Below, in pieces: positions 63,156-64,000 of a DNA stretch of 64,000 nt (positions within the stretch are counted from its first letter, which is position 1; every line of letters begins with the position of its first letter). The stretch is from positions 1 through 64,000 of the forward strand of contig CAZKNJ010000006.1 of assembly GCA_964554185.1 (NCBI GenBank), written 5' to 3'. The position numbers and the translations under genes were made by a program. The notes under the pieces are model-generated. The model worked only from the letters and a program-made list of their open reading frames with translations, made no database searches and was not told where the DNA came from. The stretch is from CAZKNJ01 sp964554185 (GTDB taxonomy: Bacteria > 4484-113).

Positions 63156-64000
63156 TCAGGTCTCTGCGCCGAACTTGTGGCAGTCCATGCATTCCTTCGA
63201 TGTGCAAGTTGCTGGCGGCTGCGCGTGGCAGTCCCCGCACCGGACTGAGCCGGCTTTCAGCGAATGCAGCGGGTGGCAGGACTTACAGTCGCCATGCCCC
63301 TTGCCCGCGTGCAACCCCGGAAGGCCGGTATGGCACTCGGCGCAGGACTTGGCGTCAGGCTTCCAGCGGTGAGTGTCGTGGCACGGCTTGCAGTCCGAGT
63401 GCGCCGTGGGCTTCAGCTGCGCTACCACCTCCGGGTGGCACTTACTGCACCCGGTGAAATCAGCCTTCATCTCGTGCGGCTTATGGCATGCCAGGCAGTC
63501 TTCTTTGGCTGTGCCGCGCGAGCGCTTCCACGCCAGGCTGTGGCATACGGCGCAGGAGGCCTCCTGGCCGATGAACTTCGCGGCATGGCCGGCTTCATGG
63601 CAGTTGTAGCATTCAGCGTGCGCCTGCGTCGGGGTGCGCGAGTACAGGTCGCGGTGGCAGGTGCCGCAAGTGCGGGCATCTGGATGCACTTCAAACACGT
63701 GAGCATGGTGGCAGACATCGCACTTCCGGTGGCCGCCCGGCACTTCACCCCATGCAAGCTTGGGCTTGGCCTGGGCGTCGGGGTGGCATCCCATGCACGT
63801 GTCCTTCGGCCCGGCGAAGGCGAACTGGCGGCTTTTAATGGTTGCGTCCGAATGGCAGTTGTCACACGTGACATGCTGCTGCGGAGCCTTCGGGCTAAAC
63901 GCAGGCGTGTTGAAGCGTTCCTTGTGGCAGCCGTTGCAGTCCCCGGAGCGGGCCATGGTGGAAGTGCTGTGCGGCTCGTGGCAGGCCCGGCAGTCCTTCT
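63156..64000 (-). CDS. Multiheme cytochrome c, at least 15 haem sites (partial)
   Basis: The frame is open to the right edge, so the N terminus and signal peptide are outside the window. In the 281 codons seen there are 15 CxxCH haem-attachment motifs, from CRACH at the edge through CNGCH, CDNCH, CMGCH, CDVCH, CGTCH, CYNCH, CAVCH, CLACH, CSKCH, CKPCH, CAECH, CKSCH, CGDCH to CMDCH near the C terminus: about one haem per 18 residues. Many His lie between them as possible distal ligands. The protein would be periplasmic or outer-surface and carry electrons; the partner is unknown. An ATG at 63956 is internal, since a haem motif precedes it. Confidence 0.93.
   Translation of the reverse strand, partial: KDCRACHEPHSTSTMARSGDCNGCHKERFNTPAFSPKAPQQHVTCDNCHSDATIKSRQFAFAGPKDTCMGCHPDAQAKPKLAWGEVPGGHRKCDVCHHAHVFEVHPDARTCGTCHRDLYSRTPTQAHAECYNCHEAGHAAKFIGQEASCAVCHSLAWKRSRGTAKEDCLACHKPHEMKADFTGCSKCHPEVVAQLKPTAHSDCKPCHDTHRWKPDAKSCAECHTGLPGLHAGKGHGDCKSCHPLHSLKAGSVRCGDCHAQPPATCTSKECMDCHKFGAET

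Overview
The window is a GC-rich, tightly packed scaffold from a diderm bacterium, most likely a metagenome assembly: it holds two 100-base N gaps whose flanks are exact 55-nt duplicates. Evidence for a Gram-negative, motile cell: flagellar P-ring and L-ring genes (flgA, flgH, flgI), lipoprotein signals, and a MurE ligase carrying the DNPR signature of diaminopimelate-type peptidoglycan. A multiheme cytochrome c cut by the right edge points to respiratory or extracellular electron transfer. No phylum can be named safely from the sequence alone.

Layout. 1-5.8 kb: an MscS channel facing a three-gene overlapping unit on the minus strand (V4R domain protein, S15/CocE-type lipoprotein hydrolase, bacterial family B DNA polymerase whose 3'-5' exonuclease motifs look destroyed). 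5.9-10.2 kb: flagellar rod and ring operon flgF-flgG-flgA-flgH-flgI. 10.3-12.5 kb: an acidic lipoprotein, a polytopic membrane protein, a DUF4287-like small protein and tRNA-Gly. 12.6-15.8 kb: a tripartite ABC export system (adaptor, ATPase, permease). 15.8-18.3 kb: plsC-dapB-asd. 18.4-33.6 kb: a division and cell wall (dcw) cluster, mraZ-rsmH-ftsL-ftsI-murE-murF-mraY-murD-ftsW-murC-murB-ddl-ftsQ, lacking murG, ftsA and ftsZ. 33.6-36 kb: pheT. 36.1-41.8 kb: a giant TIR / coiled-coil / about 20-TPR protein. 41.9-47.7 kb: lipB, tlyA, a DUF212 membrane protein, hflX, copA and tRNA-Gln. 47.8-63 kb: a minus-strand signalling island with three multi-PAS histidine kinases, four response regulators and two HD-GYP proteins. 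63.2-64 kb: a cytochrome with at least 15 haem motifs, incomplete.

How the parts fit. dapB and asd supply the diaminopimelate branch just before the cluster that uses it (MurE). The mraZ promoter region has a helically phased array of CCC tracts over a TTGACA -35 box, a probable MraZ autoregulatory operator. Several genes have a TGnTATAAT extended -10 box only a few bases from the start codon, implying short or absent leaders. The signalling island pairs kinases with adjacent receivers, and HD-GYP proteins (cyclic di-GMP hydrolases in other bacteria) close the series, so two-component input probably feeds second-messenger turnover.

The most striking item is the TIR-coiled-coil-TPR protein. 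It is split in the assembly by one N gap, but collapsing the duplicated 55 nt restores one open frame of about 1836 residues. The same repair makes the 9-PAS kinase continuous. No stretch longer than 300 bases lacks a gene.
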